Source: Neisseria lactamica NS19 (GTDB lineage: Bacteria; Pseudomonadota; Gammaproteobacteria; Burkholderiales; Neisseriaceae). Taken from it: DNA of 64,000 nt. Location of the stretch: positions 1-64,000 of the forward strand of contig AEPI01000121.1 in assembly GCA_000193795.2 (NCBI GenBank), given 5' to 3'. The notes beneath the pieces were generated by a model. The model had not been told where the DNA came from and did not search any database. It worked only from the letters and a program-made list of their open reading frames with translations. This document shows, one piece after another, positions 6,614-15,586 of the stretch. Position 1 is the stretch's first letter. Each line of letters opens with the position of its first letter. The position numbers and the translations under genes were made by a program.

Positions 6614-9064
6614 TCAGTGTTTGGCCGCTTTCGCCCTTGACTTAGGCTTGGCGGTTTCAAGCGGCACCCCGTCGGCACTGAAAGGCGCAACCCAAGGTGT
6701 CGGCGGGCTTTCCAAGCCCAAAGCGAGAACTTCGTCTATCCATTTGACCGGATGGATGGTCAGGCCGGTTTTCACGTTTTCAGGGATTTCTTCCAAGTCT
6801 TTGACGTTGTCTTTCGGAATCAGGACGTGTTTGATGCCGCCGCGCAAGGCGGCCAACAGTTTTTCCTTCAAACCGCCGATGGGCAAAACTTCGCCGCGCA
6901 GGGTAATTTCGCCCGTCATCGCCACATCGGCGCGTACCGGGATTTTGGTAAAGGCAGATACCGCCGCCAAGGTCATCGCAATACCCGCGCTCGGGCCGTC
7001 TTTCGGCGTTGCACCTTCGGGAACGTGGATGTGGATGTCTTTTTTCTCGTAAAAATCAGGAGCCAGACCCACTGATTCCGCACGGGAGCGGACAACCGAC
7101 CACGCTGCGGACACGGATTCCTTCATCACGTCGCCCAACTGGCCGGTGCACTGGATCACGCCTTTGCCCGGTAAGGCTGCGGCTTCGACGGTCAGCAGTT
7201 CGCCGCCGACTTCCGTCCACGCCAAACCGGTAACCTGCCCGATGCGGTTTTCGCTTTCGGCAACGCCGTAATCGAATCGGCGCACGCCCAAATAGTCGTG
7301 CAGGTTTTTTTCATTGACTTTAACCGCCTTAGGCTTGGCCTTTCCGGTTTTTTTGGTCTTTGCGTCTTCGTCCAAGGTAATCTGCATCACCACTTTGCGG
7401 CAGATTTTGGCAATCTCGCGGTCGAGCGAACGCACGCCCGCCTCGCGGGTGTAGTAACGGATAATATCGCGAACCGCGCTTTCTTCGACCACCAATTCGC
7501 CTTCTTTCACGCCGTTGCGCTTCATTTGCTTCGGCACGAGATACTGCATCGCGATATTGATTTTCTCGTCTTCGGTATAGCCGGACAAACGGATGATTTC
7601 CATACGGTCGAGCAGCGGGGTCGGGATGTTCAGGCTGTTGGATGTTGCGATAAACATCACATCGCTCAAATCGTAATCCACTTCCGCATAATGATCGGCG
7701 AACTTGTTGTTTTGCTCGGGATCGAGCACCTCGAGCAACGCGCTGGCGGGATCGCCCCGGAAGTCGCTGCCCAATTTGTCGATTTCGTCGAGCAGGAACA
7801 AGGGGTTTTTCACGCCGGCTTTTGCCATATTCTGCAAAATCTTACCGGGCATAGAGCCGATATAGGTGCGGCGGTGTCCCCGGATTTCGCTTTCGTCGCG
7901 CACGCCGCCCAAAGCCATGCGGACATATTTCCGCCCCGTTGCTTTGGCGATGGATTCGCCCAAAGAGGTTTTGCCCACGCCCGGAGGGCCGACCAGGCAT
8001 AAAATCGGGCCTTTGAGTTTGTCCATCCGTTTTTGGACGGCGAGGTATTCCAAAATCCGTTCTTTGACTTTTTCCAGGCCGTAGTGGTCGGCATCCAGCA
8101 CCAGGCCGGCTTTGGCGATGTCTTTGCTGACGCGGGATTTTTTCTTCCACGGCAGCTCGAGCAAAGTGTCGATGTAGTTGCGTACGACGGTGGATTCCGC
8201 AGACATCGGCGGCATCATTTTGAGCTTTTTCAGTTCGGACAGGCATTTTTCTTCCGCTTCTTTGGTCATACCCGCCTTTTTGATGTCTGCCTCCAAGGCA
8301 TCCAGTTCGCCGTTTTCGTCTTCTTCGCCCAGTTCTTTGTGTATCGCTTTAATCTGTTCGTTCAGATAATATTCGCGCTGGGATTTTTCCATTTGGCGTT
8401 TGACGCGTCCGCGTATGCGTTTTTCGGCCTGCATGATGTCGAGTTCGGATTCCAGCTGCGCCAGCAGGAATTCCATCCGTTTGCCGATTTCGGGAATTTC
8501 CAAAATCTGTTGGCGTTGCGCCAGTTTCAACTGCAAATGCGCCGCGACCGTATCGGTCAGCCGGCTGTTTTCGGCAATGCCGTTGATGCTGCCGATGATT
8601 TCGGCAGGGATTTTTTTATTGAGTTTGGCGTATTGTTCAAACTGTGCCAACAGGGTGCGGCGCACGGCTTCGAGGTCGGGATTGCCGCCCGCGTCTTCTT
8701 CCCCGACCGCCTCGATATGGGAAACGAACAGCCCGCCGGTGTCTTCGATGGTGAGGACGCGTCCGCGATACAGCCCTTCGACCAGCACTTTTACCGTGCC
8801 GTCCGGCAGTTTCAACACTTGCAGGACTTGTGCGACCGTACCGGTCCGATACAGGTCGGCGGTTGCGGGGTTTTCCACTGCGGCATCGGTTTGCGCCAAC
8901 AGGAAAACCGGTTCCTCGCGGGTAATGGCGTTTTCCAGCGCGGCGATGGACTTCTCTCTGCCGACAAACAACGGCAGAACCATATGCGGGTAAACGACGA
9001 CCTCCCGCAAAGGAAGGGTTGCCAGGGCGGCATATTCCTCAAAATGCTTTTCTTTTTGTGTCAT
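6614..9064 (-). CDS. lon: ATP-dependent protease Lon
   Basis: Cytoplasmic ATP-driven serine protease that removes misfolded and short-lived regulatory proteins. The 816-residue protein has an N-terminal substrate domain (residues 1-210), a coiled-coil segment, an AAA+ module with Walker A GPPGVGKTS and Walker B FLLDEIDK, and a C-terminal protease domain. The catalytic dyad is Ser692 in PKDGPSAG and Lys735 in GGLKEKLLAA, in the spacing of E. coli Ser679/Lys722. The C-terminal tail is Lys/Arg/Ala rich. A near-consensus sigma-32 promoter lies just upstream at 9105-9132, consistent with heat-shock control. Confidence 0.97.
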   Translation of the reverse strand: MTQKEKHFEEYAALATLPLREVVVYPHMVLPLFVGREKSIAALENAITREEPVFLLAQTDAAVENPATADLYRTGTVAQVLQVLKLPDGTVKVLVEGLYRGRVLTIEDTGGLFVSHIEAVGEEDAGGNPDLEAVRRTLLAQFEQYAKLNKKIPAEIIGSINGIAENSRLTDTVAAHLQLKLAQRQQILEIPEIGKRMEFLLAQLESELDIMQAEKRIRGRVKRQMEKSQREYYLNEQIKAIHKELGEEDENGELDALEADIKKAGMTKEAEEKCLSELKKLKMMPPMSAESTVVRNYIDTLLELPWKKKSRVSKDIAKAGLVLDADHYGLEKVKERILEYLAVQKRMDKLKGPILCLVGPPGVGKTSLGESIAKATGRKYVRMALGGVRDESEIRGHRRTYIGSMPGKILQNMAKAGVKNPLFLLDEIDKLGSDFRGDPASALLEVLDPEQNNKFADHYAEVDYDLSDVMFIATSNSLNIPTPLLDRMEIIRLSGYTEDEKINIAMQYLVPKQMKRNGVKEGELVVEESAVRDIIRYYTREAGVRSLDREIAKICRKVVMQITLDEDAKTKKTGKAKPKAVKVNEKNLHDYLGVRRFDYGVAESENRIGQVTGLAWTEVGGELLTVEAAALPGKGVIQCTGQLGDVMKESVSAAWSVVRSRAESVGLAPDFYEKKDIHIHVPEGATPKDGPSAGIAMTLAAVSAFTKIPVRADVAMTGEITLRGEVLPIGGLKEKLLAALRGGIKHVLIPKDNVKDLEEIPENVKTGLTIHPVKWIDEVLALGLESPPTPWVAPFSADGVPLETAKPKSRAKAAKH

Positions 9065-9104
9065 AGGTACTCTCTTGTGTCTGACAGATTGCCGATTTTC
9101 GCGT

Positions 9105-9132
9105 ACATTGGGGTTGAAGGTATTATTTCAAG
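9105..9132 (-). promoter_or_regulatory. Heat-shock (sigma-32) promoter of lon
   Basis: On the minus strand CTTGAAA (9126-9132) is followed by 12 bases and CCCCAATGT (9105-9113). The RpoH consensus is CTTGAAA, 11-16 bases, CCCCATNT. The predicted transcript start leaves a leader of roughly 35 bases before the lon ATG at 9064. Confidence 0.8.
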
Positions 9133-9171
9133 CATACGCGGTTTATTTGTAAGGCCGGGGATTCGGATAAA

Positions 9172-9206
9172 ATGCCGTCTGAAGCCCCGGATGCTTCAGA
9201 CGGCAT
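9172..9206. repeat. Inverted DUS pair
   Basis: A perfect DUS inverted pair in the 333-base divergent gap between lon and the methyltransferase gene. No T run follows, so it may act for uptake rather than termination. Apart from this pair and the lon promoter I see nothing in the gap. Confidence 0.7.
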
Positions 9207-9397
9207 CGGGTGCGGATCGGTGTTTCCCGGCTGCCGTCCTGTTTCGGAACATCGGATAAGGCGGTCGATTCCCCCGTAGGGCGGCAGGCATAAGGGATTA
9301 TTGATTGTTTGAACCGCAGGGGCATCCCGATGGGAAAACCGGCAGGCCGGTTTCATCGGGAATCGTTCCATCATCATCATCTATACGCGGAGATTTT

Positions 9398-10501
9398 ATG
9401 TCTCATTTTATTTTTCCGGACGACGGGGCCGAATGGCGAAACGAAAGTGTGCAAAAGCCGCCCAAAGGCCGGGTTTGTGTCCGGGAGTGCGGCGCGGATG
9501 CTGTTTTGAAAGCTGCCCATCAAAATATGGCAACTGTTTGGCAGGGGGATTTTCACAATGCGGTGCAGGTGCTTTCGGCAATGAAGAAAAGGGTTCGCAA
9601 GCCTTCGCGCGCCCGTGCCGGCGCCGATGCCGCCTCTCTGTTCCACGCGCACCGGATGAAGCAGGCGCAGCAGGGGCGGATTTTGAATATGCTTGCCGTC
9701 GAGGTGGGGCCGGGTTTCATATTGCACAACAAACGCGCGCCCGATATACGCGCCGCCCTGCTCGACGTGTACGAAGAAGCGGACGGCAAACCGTTTTTCC
9801 TGCCGCTCAATCTGCTGCTGGGCTTTATCGGGGCGCACGAATGGCACAAAAAGGGCGTTGCCGTTTCACAAATCGGCGGGCGGATACACGTCCCCTTCGG
9901 CGTATTTTCGCCCTTGCGCGGCGAATATCTCGATTTGCTCGCCCAAGCACCGGCAGAGGGGTTTCAGACGGCATTGGACATCGGGACGGGTTCGGGCGTG
10001 CTTGCCGCGATATTGGCAAAACAGGGGATTCCTTCCGTCATCGGTACGGACACCAATCCGAGGGCGGTTGCCTGCGCCCGTGCCAATATCGCCCGGCTGG
10101 GTTTGGAAAAACAGGTTGAAATACGGGAAACCGATATGTTCCCCGATATGCGTGCGGATTTGATCGTCTGCAACCCGCCGTGGCTTCCCGCCAAGCCTAC
10201 TTCCGCCATCGAATCCGCATTATATGACCCTGATTCTGCGATGTTGGCCGCGTTTTTAAGGGATGCGCCGGAACATTTGAACCCGGGCGGCGAAATCCGC
10301 CTGATTATTTCCGACCTTGCCGTGCATTTGGGGCTGCGCCCTGCCGATTTTTTGGAAAAGGCATTTATCCGGGCGGGTTTGCGTGTTGCCGATATTATGA
10401 AGACCAAGCCGAACCACAAAAAAGCCGCCGACCTGGGCGATCCGCTTGCTTTTGCGAGAACCCGGGAAACCACTTTCCTATACCGTTTGAAAAAGGCATA
10501 A
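9398..10501 (+). CDS. Class I SAM-dependent methyltransferase (HemK/PrmB-like fold)
   Basis: This is a 367-residue protein. I chose the ATG at 9398 because CGGAG lies 7 bases upstream; an earlier in-frame start has no such site. The SAM site reads ALDIGTGSGVLAAILAKQG (residues about 190-209) and the catalytic motif is DLIVCNPPWLP. NPPW/Y motifs occur in enzymes that methylate a nitrogen, such as N6-adenine or the glutamine amide of release factors. The N-terminal 180 residues are not shared with HemK or PrmB as far as I can see, so the substrate is unknown. The gene is divergent from lon and convergent with recD, ending 27 bases before it. Confidence 0.8.
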   Translation: MSHFIFPDDGAEWRNESVQKPPKGRVCVRECGADAVLKAAHQNMATVWQGDFHNAVQVLSAMKKRVRKPSRARAGADAASLFHAHRMKQAQQGRILNMLAVEVGPGFILHNKRAPDIRAALLDVYEEADGKPFFLPLNLLLGFIGAHEWHKKGVAVSQIGGRIHVPFGVFSPLRGEYLDLLAQAPAEGFQTALDIGTGSGVLAAILAKQGIPSVIGTDTNPRAVACARANIARLGLEKQVEIRETDMFPDMRADLIVCNPPWLPAKPTSAIESALYDPDSAMLAAFLRDAPEHLNPGGEIRLIISDLAVHLGLRPADFLEKAFIRAGLRVADIMKTKPNHKKAADLGDPLAFARTRETTFLYRLKKA

Positions 10502-10528
10502 GGGGCGGTGGCGCGGTATTCGGGCGGA

Positions 10529-12271
10529 TTATCCTTGTGAAAATACCCGCCCGAGCATACTGCCCAATGCCGTCTGACGCGCTTTGACGGTGGCGGCGGC
10601 TTGTCGGAAGGCTTCTTCCCCGCCGAAAAATACGAATTTTTCCCTCGCGCGGGTAATGGCGGTGTAAAGCAGCCCCCTGCTCAAGCCGGAAAGCGCGTCG
10701 TCCGCGTCGTCCGAACCGCCGGCGGAGGGCGGCAGCAGCCAGACTTCCCGATATTCCGAACCCTGGCTTTTGTGGACGGTCAGCGCGAAAGCGGGTTCAA
10801 AATCGGGCAGGCAGCTTACCGCAACCTTTTTAAATCCGTCCGTATCGGGGAAATAGGCGGAAAGCCCGCCGGTTCTGCCGTCTTCCATCATCAGCCCGAC
10901 ATCTCCGTTGAAGAGTCCGAGCGCGTAGTCGTTTTGCCTGATTATCACCGCCTGTCCGGGAAAGTGCGGCTGCGATTCCGGTATGCCTGCCTTGCGCCGC
11001 GCATACCGGCAATAGGCTTCGTTGAAGTTTTCCGCATCCTGCCGCCACGCGGCGAGGACGACGATATCCGAAATGCCCGCGTATGCGGCTTCGATATTGC
11101 CGTCTTTTACCGCCTGCCGATAGGCTTTGTGCGCCCGGTACAATCTTTCGACTTGGGCGTTCAGACGGCATTCGGAATGTTCCAGTTCGTCCGGAAACCG
11201 GGCGAACAATGCCCACGCCCCTTCATCGCCCGATACGGCGGCACGGGCCAGGCAGCCGATGCCGCTGTCGCCGCCGAAGCGGTGGCTGAAAGAAAGGCGG
11301 GCGGTGTTTTGCGCCAACACGGGCGGATTTGCGCTTACGCTGAAACCGTGTTCGGGAAGGAAGCCGCCCAGCCTTTGCTGCGTTTCCCCGTCCAAAACGG
11401 TTTTTTGCGACAAGACGGACAGCACCGCCCCGATTCCGACAGACGGAAGCTGGTTTTCATCGCCCAGCAGAATCACGCGCGCGCCAGTTTTGACTGCCTT
11501 TAAAAGTTGCAACATCAATGCCGTATCCAGCATAGAGGCTTCATCGATAACCAATACGTCAAACGGCAGCGGGTAAAGAGGGTTGAACGCCGGCTGCATT
11601 TTGGGCGGGCGCAGCTTCAGCAGGCGGTGGACGGTTTGCCCTTCCAATTTAAGCAGATGGCGGCGGACGCTGTCCGGCGCGTCAAAACTGTTGATTGCAC
11701 GGTGCAGCGCGCGCGCCATATGCGCCGCCGCTTTGCCCGTCGGGGCGGCAAGCGCGATATGGGGAAGGCTGCCGCCCCCGCCGCAAATCAGTGCCAGCAG
11801 TTTGGCAACCGTCGTCGTCTTGCCCGTGCCGGGGCCGCCGGTAATCACCATAAAAGACTGCAACAATGCCAAGGCGGCGGCATCGCGCTGTCCTTCGCTG
11901 CCCGCGCCTTGAAACCATTTTGCGAGATTTTGCTTTGCGCCTGCCGCATCGGGGACGGATGTGCCGGCTGCCGCCAAGCGTTTTATCTCGACCGCCAAAT
12001 CGTATTCCAACTGCCACATCCTGCCCAAAAACAGCCTTCTGCCTTCCAAAATCAAAGGGGCGGCGGATGATCCGACCACGGGCGCGAGTGCCTGCAGGAC
12101 TGCCGCCTCGTCCCCGCCCAAACGGATAAACGAATGACCGTTCTGCAATGCTTGAAACAGGCGTTCGGTACAGTTTGCAAGCACTTCGCCGCCGGAATCC
12201 GCATAGTGTTCCAAAAAACGGATTGCCGCCCTTGCTGCCGCTTGGGCAAATTCATCTGTCTGCCGTTCCAT
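10529..12271 (-). CDS. recD: Exodeoxyribonuclease V alpha subunit
   Basis: This is the 5'-to-3' helicase subunit of RecBCD, which processes double-strand ends for recombination. The 580-residue protein has Walker A GGPGTGKTTTVAKLLAL (residues about 140-150), motif II LVIDEASMLD, motif III ILLGDENQLPSVGIGAVL, and the C-terminal motifs ALTVHKSQGSEY and LLYTAITRAREKFVFFG typical of superfamily 1 helicases. The length is close to E. coli RecD (608). recB and recC are not in the window. The gene lies alone, upstream of and on the same strand as lolD, separated by a DUS pair. Confidence 0.93.
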   Translation of the reverse strand: MERQTDEFAQAAARAAIRFLEHYADSGGEVLANCTERLFQALQNGHSFIRLGGDEAAVLQALAPVVGSSAAPLILEGRRLFLGRMWQLEYDLAVEIKRLAAAGTSVPDAAGAKQNLAKWFQGAGSEGQRDAAALALLQSFMVITGGPGTGKTTTVAKLLALICGGGGSLPHIALAAPTGKAAAHMARALHRAINSFDAPDSVRRHLLKLEGQTVHRLLKLRPPKMQPAFNPLYPLPFDVLVIDEASMLDTALMLQLLKAVKTGARVILLGDENQLPSVGIGAVLSVLSQKTVLDGETQQRLGGFLPEHGFSVSANPPVLAQNTARLSFSHRFGGDSGIGCLARAAVSGDEGAWALFARFPDELEHSECRLNAQVERLYRAHKAYRQAVKDGNIEAAYAGISDIVVLAAWRQDAENFNEAYCRYARRKAGIPESQPHFPGQAVIIRQNDYALGLFNGDVGLMMEDGRTGGLSAYFPDTDGFKKVAVSCLPDFEPAFALTVHKSQGSEYREVWLLPPSAGGSDDADDALSGLSRGLLYTAITRAREKFVFFGGEEAFRQAAATVKARQTALGSMLGRVFSQG

Positions 12272-12287
12272 CGTATTCCTTATCCAA

Positions 12288-12320
12288 ATGCCGTCTGAAG
12301 GCGCGGGGCTTCAGACGGTG
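12288..12320. terminator. Inverted DUS pair between recD and lolD
   Basis: ATGCCGTCTGAAG pairs with CTTCAGACGG; the last stem bases are imperfect. It sits after the end of the lolC-lolD operon and before recD. Confidence 0.6.
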
Positions 12321-12326
12321 GGCTGT

Positions 12327-13022
12327 TTAGGCGTTTGCGTCCTGTTTGGGATGCAGGCTGCCGTCTTTCATAAGCATAACGCGCTCGAAGCGGCGGGCAA
12401 GTTCTTCGTCGTGCGTTACGACAACCAAACCTGTTTTCAATTCCGTTTTCAGCTCCAGCATCATATCCAAAACATTCTTTGCGTTTGCCCGGTCGAGGTT
12501 GCCGGTCGGTTCGTCGGCAAGCAGGCATTTGGGCCGGGTGACCAGGGCGCGTGCAATGGCGGCACGCTGCCGCTCACCGCCTGAAAGTTCGCCCGCGCGG
12601 TGCGCCGAACGGTGTTTCAGTTCGACCTTCTCGAGCATCGCCATTGCCGCCTCCGCAGCTTCTTCACGGTTTTTTTTGCCAATCAGCAAAGGCATCATTA
12701 CGTTTTCCAGTGCGGAAAATTCGGGCAGAAGATGGTGGAACTGGTACACGAAACCGAGATGGCGGTTGCGCAAATCGCCCAAACGCCGCTGGCTTAATGT
12801 ACGCAAATCCTCGTTCATCAGCAGCACCCTGCCTTCAGACGGCATATCCAGCCCGCCCAAAATATGCAGCAGCGTCGATTTGCCGCTGCCCGAAGAGCCG
12901 ATGATGCCGGTGCTTTCCCCCGCGCGGATTTCCAAATTCAGACCGTGCAGCACCCGAACATCCAAACCGCCGTCACGGTAGCGTTTGCCCACGCCTTCGC
13001 ATTTCAAAATCAAATCACTCAT
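12327..13022 (-). CDS. lolD: Lipoprotein-releasing ABC ATPase LolD
   Basis: ATPase that powers release of outer-membrane lipoproteins from the inner membrane to LolA. The 231-residue protein starts at the ATG at 13020-13022, which overlaps the end of the permease gene by 8 bases. A longer frame to 13112 exists but would overlap the permease further. Walker A is GSSGSGKST (residues 42-50), the Q-loop region is FVYQFHHLLPEFSALENV, the signature is ELSGGERQRAAIARAL and Walker B is LLADEPTGNLD. The FHHLLPEF segment is typical of LolD. It pairs with the single permease encoded just upstream. Confidence 0.93.
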   Translation of the reverse strand: MSDLILKCEGVGKRYRDGGLDVRVLHGLNLEIRAGESTGIIGSSGSGKSTLLHILGGLDMPSEGRVLLMNEDLRTLSQRRLGDLRNRHLGFVYQFHHLLPEFSALENVMMPLLIGKKNREEAAEAAMAMLEKVELKHRSAHRAGELSGGERQRAAIARALVTRPKCLLADEPTGNLDRANAKNVLDMMLELKTELKTGLVVVTHDEELARRFERVMLMKDGSLHPKQDANA

Positions 13023-14262
13023 AACGCAATGCCTCCGCCGGTTGGGTTTTGGACGCGCGCCGGCTCGGGTACAGCGTCGCCACGAAAGACAAACCCAGGG
13101 AAATGCAGGCAATCAGGGCGACATCGCCCATATCGACATCGCTGGGCAGGTAGTCGATAAAATAAACCTGCGAATTGATGAGGTGGATGCCGAACAGGTT
13201 TTCAAAAAATGCAACAATCCTGCCCACATTCCAGCCCAACAACACGCCGCAGACTACGCCCGCCAGCGTGCCGAAAAATCCGGAAAACGCGCCCTGAACC
13301 ATAAAAATCTTCATCACGCCGGCAGGGGAAAGACCCAAAGTCCGCAAAATGGCGATGTCCGCCTGTTTCTCCGTAACCGCCATCACCAAGGAAGAGACAA
13401 GGTTGAACGCCGCCACGGCGATAATCAGCGTCAGGATGATGAACATCATCCGTTTTTCCAACTCGACCGCCTCAAAATAGCTTCGATTGCTGAACGTCCA
13501 ATCGCGCACCCAAACCGTATCCCTTTGCGCCTCCGGAATCAGTGTTGCCGTCAAGGCGGGGGCGTTTTGCGGGTCGGCGAGTTTCAGCCGCAGCCCCGCA
13601 ACTTCCTTATCCAAGCGGTACAGCACGCGCGCGTCTTGGATATGCGTCATCGCCAATGAGTTGTCCACTTCGTAAACGCCCGTCTTAACCAAACCGACCA
13701 CGGTAAACTGTTTCAACCTCGGTACGACCCCGGCGGGCGTAACATTGCCCTCCGGCGTGATGACGGTTACTTTATTGCCGACTTCCGCACCCAAAGCCTC
13801 CGCCAAGCCGACACCGAGGATGATGTCAAACTGCCCCGGAATCAGGTCTTCAAACTTGCCTGCCGGCATTTTGTCGCCGTAGCCGACGACTTTGCGCTCT
13901 TCAGACGGCAAAATGCCGCGTATCTGAACGCCCCGGATTTCGCCCGCATTGGCCAGCAATGCCTGATTGGAAACATAGGGCGCGGCAGCCAAAATACCTT
14001 TCCGGTTTTCGGTAAACTGAAGCAGGTTGCGCCAATCCGTATCCGTATTGTCGATATAGCCGATTTCGGCGTGCGGCGCGACATTCAGGAGCTGCCCGCG
14101 TATTTCTTTCTGAAAGCCGTTCATAACCGACAAGACGACAATCAGCGCGGTTACGCCCAAGGCGATTCCGGCAATCGAAACCATCGTAATAAACGACATA
14201 AAGCCGTTGCGCTTTTTCGCCCTGAGATACCTCAAGCCTATCCAAGCCTCTAAAGAAAACAT
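13015..14262 (-). CDS. lolC: Lipoprotein-releasing permease, LolC/LolE family (LolF-like)
   Basis: Inner-membrane permease of the Lol exporter. The 415-residue protein has one N-terminal transmembrane segment (SFITMVSIAGIALGVTALIVVLSVMNGF, residues about 22-49). A periplasmic domain of roughly 220 residues follows, then three C-terminal transmembrane segments (IILTLIIAVAAFNLVSSLVM, IFMVQGAFSGFFGTLAGVVCGVLL, and VALIACISLGLSFVATLYP), the FtsX/MacB-type plan. Only one permease is encoded beside lolD. Enterobacteria have separate LolC and LolE, whereas many other proteobacteria have a single LolF that does both jobs, and I infer the latter here. It ends 8 bases into lolD. Confidence 0.9.
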   Translation of the reverse strand: MFSLEAWIGLRYLRAKKRNGFMSFITMVSIAGIALGVTALIVVLSVMNGFQKEIRGQLLNVAPHAEIGYIDNTDTDWRNLLQFTENRKGILAAAPYVSNQALLANAGEIRGVQIRGILPSEERKVVGYGDKMPAGKFEDLIPGQFDIILGVGLAEALGAEVGNKVTVITPEGNVTPAGVVPRLKQFTVVGLVKTGVYEVDNSLAMTHIQDARVLYRLDKEVAGLRLKLADPQNAPALTATLIPEAQRDTVWVRDWTFSNRSYFEAVELEKRMMFIILTLIIAVAAFNLVSSLVMAVTEKQADIAILRTLGLSPAGVMKIFMVQGAFSGFFGTLAGVVCGVLLGWNVGRIVAFFENLFGIHLINSQVYFIDYLPSDVDMGDVALIACISLGLSFVATLYPSRRASKTQPAEALRYE

Positions 14263-14463
14263 AACGCCACCTTAAAAATGTCTGAAAATGTGCCGCCCCG
14301 GACGGCGGTTGGGGCGGCGGCAAAAGTTTATTGTACCGTAAAACCCCGGCAGCGTCCGAACGCCCGAGTGCGGGGGACGGGGCGGCAGAACGGGCGGAAA
14401 ACTTGCACAACGCGCCAAACTGCCCTATCCTTTCTTCGGAAAAACCGTTTCTTGAGGAAAACA

Positions 14464-14742
14464 ATGAATATCCGAACTGCTTTTGCCTTGTGCGCCATTG
14501 CCTTATCCGCCGCTGCGGCGGCATACGCCAAAGAAATCAAAATCGATGCCAACAACACGCCTTATTCCGAAGCCGACGCGCAAAAGCTGGCGGCAACGGC
14601 GGTCGGTATGGGCGTTAAAGAACCCGTCAGCCTGAACGGCGGGGGCGGCAGCATTACCGTTTCCGGCAGCAGCGCGACACAGTGCGTCTTTACGGTCGGC
14701 AGTGGGGGCGCTTTGCAGATTCAAGGGCTCAACTGCAGGTAA
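14464..14742 (+). CDS. Hypothetical periplasmic protein
   Basis: This 92-residue protein starts at the ATG at 14464, preceded by TTGAGGAAAACA. MNIRTAFALCAIALSAAAAAYA is a signal peptide, with cleavage expected before KEIKID. The mature 70 residues contain a Gly/Ser-rich stretch (SLNGGGGSITVSGSSATQ) and two Cys (TQCVFTV and the final LNCR) that could form one disulfide. I do not recognise the family. It lies alone between the divergent lolC gene and recR, and a DUS terminator follows it directly. Confidence 0.7.
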   Translation: MNIRTAFALCAIALSAAAAAYAKEIKIDANNTPYSEADAQKLAATAVGMGVKEPVSLNGGGGSITVSGSSATQCVFTVGSGGALQIQGLNCR

Positions 14743-14755
14743 ACCGCCCGGGAAA

Positions 14756-14781
14756 TACCGTCTGAAGCCTTCAGACGGCAT
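14756..14781 (+). terminator. Inverted DUS pair terminator
   Basis: The first arm is TACCGTCTGAAG, a DUS with one base changed. It pairs with CTTCAGACGGCA and is followed by TTTTT. It serves the small periplasmic protein gene and, in the other direction, recR. Confidence 0.75.
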
Positions 14782-14796
14782 TTTTCATTTGCGGCG

Positions 14797-15414
14797 TTAC
14801 GCCCCGCCCTCTTTAATCAGCCGCCGTTCGTACACCGCCTGCGCCAGCGTTCCCGCATCGACATATTCCAATTCGCCGCCCAAAGGAATCCCTTGGGACA
14901 GCCTGCTGACTTTGTAAGGCAGGTTTTTGAAAAACTCCGACAATACAAATGCAGTGGCATTGCCCTCTGCGGTAAAAGCGGTTGCAATAATGATTTCTTC
15001 GACTTCCCCGCCGCCCAGACGCTGCGCCAGCCTGTCCAATGCGATGGCGGATACGTCCATTCCCAGTGCCGTATTGATTTGCCCCATCAGGACGAAATAC
15101 AGCCCGTCGTGGCAATTTGCCGCTTCCATATTCGACACGTCGGCAGGCATATGCACCACCATCAGCCGCCGCCCGTCGCGTGTTTCATCGGCACAAATAT
15201 CGCACAATCCGCCTTCGCAAAATGTATTGCACATCGAGCAATGGTGAACCTGTCTCAATGCCGCCTGCAAGGCATCCACCAGCTCTTCGGCCTCTTTGCG
15301 CTTGTGCTGCAACAGATGGTACGCCATCCGCTGTGCCGATTTCGGCCCGACGTTGGGCAATACTTTCAGCGCGGCGGCCAGGCGTTGGAATGCATCCTGT
15401 TTTTTGGAATTCAT
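14797..15414 (-). CDS. recR: Recombination mediator RecR
   Basis: With RecO and RecF, it helps load RecA at gaps. The 205-residue protein starts MNSKKQDAFQRLAAALKVLPNVGPKSAQRMAYHLL, which contains the helix-hairpin-helix. An in-frame start at 15501 would add 29 residues unlike other RecR proteins, so I chose 15414. The Cys4 zinc finger is CSMCNTFCEGGLCDIC. The Toprim domain (LMVVHMPADVSNMEA ... YFVLMGQINTALGMD) follows, and the family tail VSRLSQGIPLGGELEYVDAGTLAQAVYERR is intact. The gene is monocistronic, with a 92-bp repeated element upstream. Confidence 0.95.
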   Translation of the reverse strand: MNSKKQDAFQRLAAALKVLPNVGPKSAQRMAYHLLQHKRKEAEELVDALQAALRQVHHCSMCNTFCEGGLCDICADETRDGRRLMVVHMPADVSNMEAANCHDGLYFVLMGQINTALGMDVSAIALDRLAQRLGGGEVEEIIIATAFTAEGNATAFVLSEFFKNLPYKVSRLSQGIPLGGELEYVDAGTLAQAVYERRLIKEGGA

Positions 15415-15474
15415 CGTGTTTCCTTTTCGGTTGAACCCCCGCCCATTTGGACATCCGTCCTTCGGGGCGGCAGG

Positions 15475-15566
15475 ATCAGACTTTATTTGGGAGGGGCGCA
15501 ACCCCTTCCAAATCAGGACGACACATAGGGCGGTGCTTTATGTGCCGCCCTGTGTGTTGAAACATC
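15475..15566 (+). repeat. 92-bp intergenic repeat with two conserved hairpins, copy 1
   Basis: It is 92 bp long and matches 48499-48590 with five substitutions and no indels, in the same orientation. Hairpin 1 has arms 15486-15496 and 15502-15512 (11 pairs, one G-U) and a 5-base loop. Hairpin 2 has arms 15519-15533 and 15545-15559 (15 pairs including wobble) and an 11-base loop. It lies between recR and the ppiD terminator. The pairing is better on the plus strand than on the minus strand, so any RNA would be plus-sense. Confidence 0.75.
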
Positions 15567-15586
15567 ATACTCCGCCATATGGGAAA

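Noticed and set aside
8033..9259. 408-codon open frame on the plus strand within lon
   Set aside because: It lies exactly opposite lon. High GC and the regular codons of the true gene leave the opposite frame open, and its protein is Phe/Gln/His-rich without any domain.
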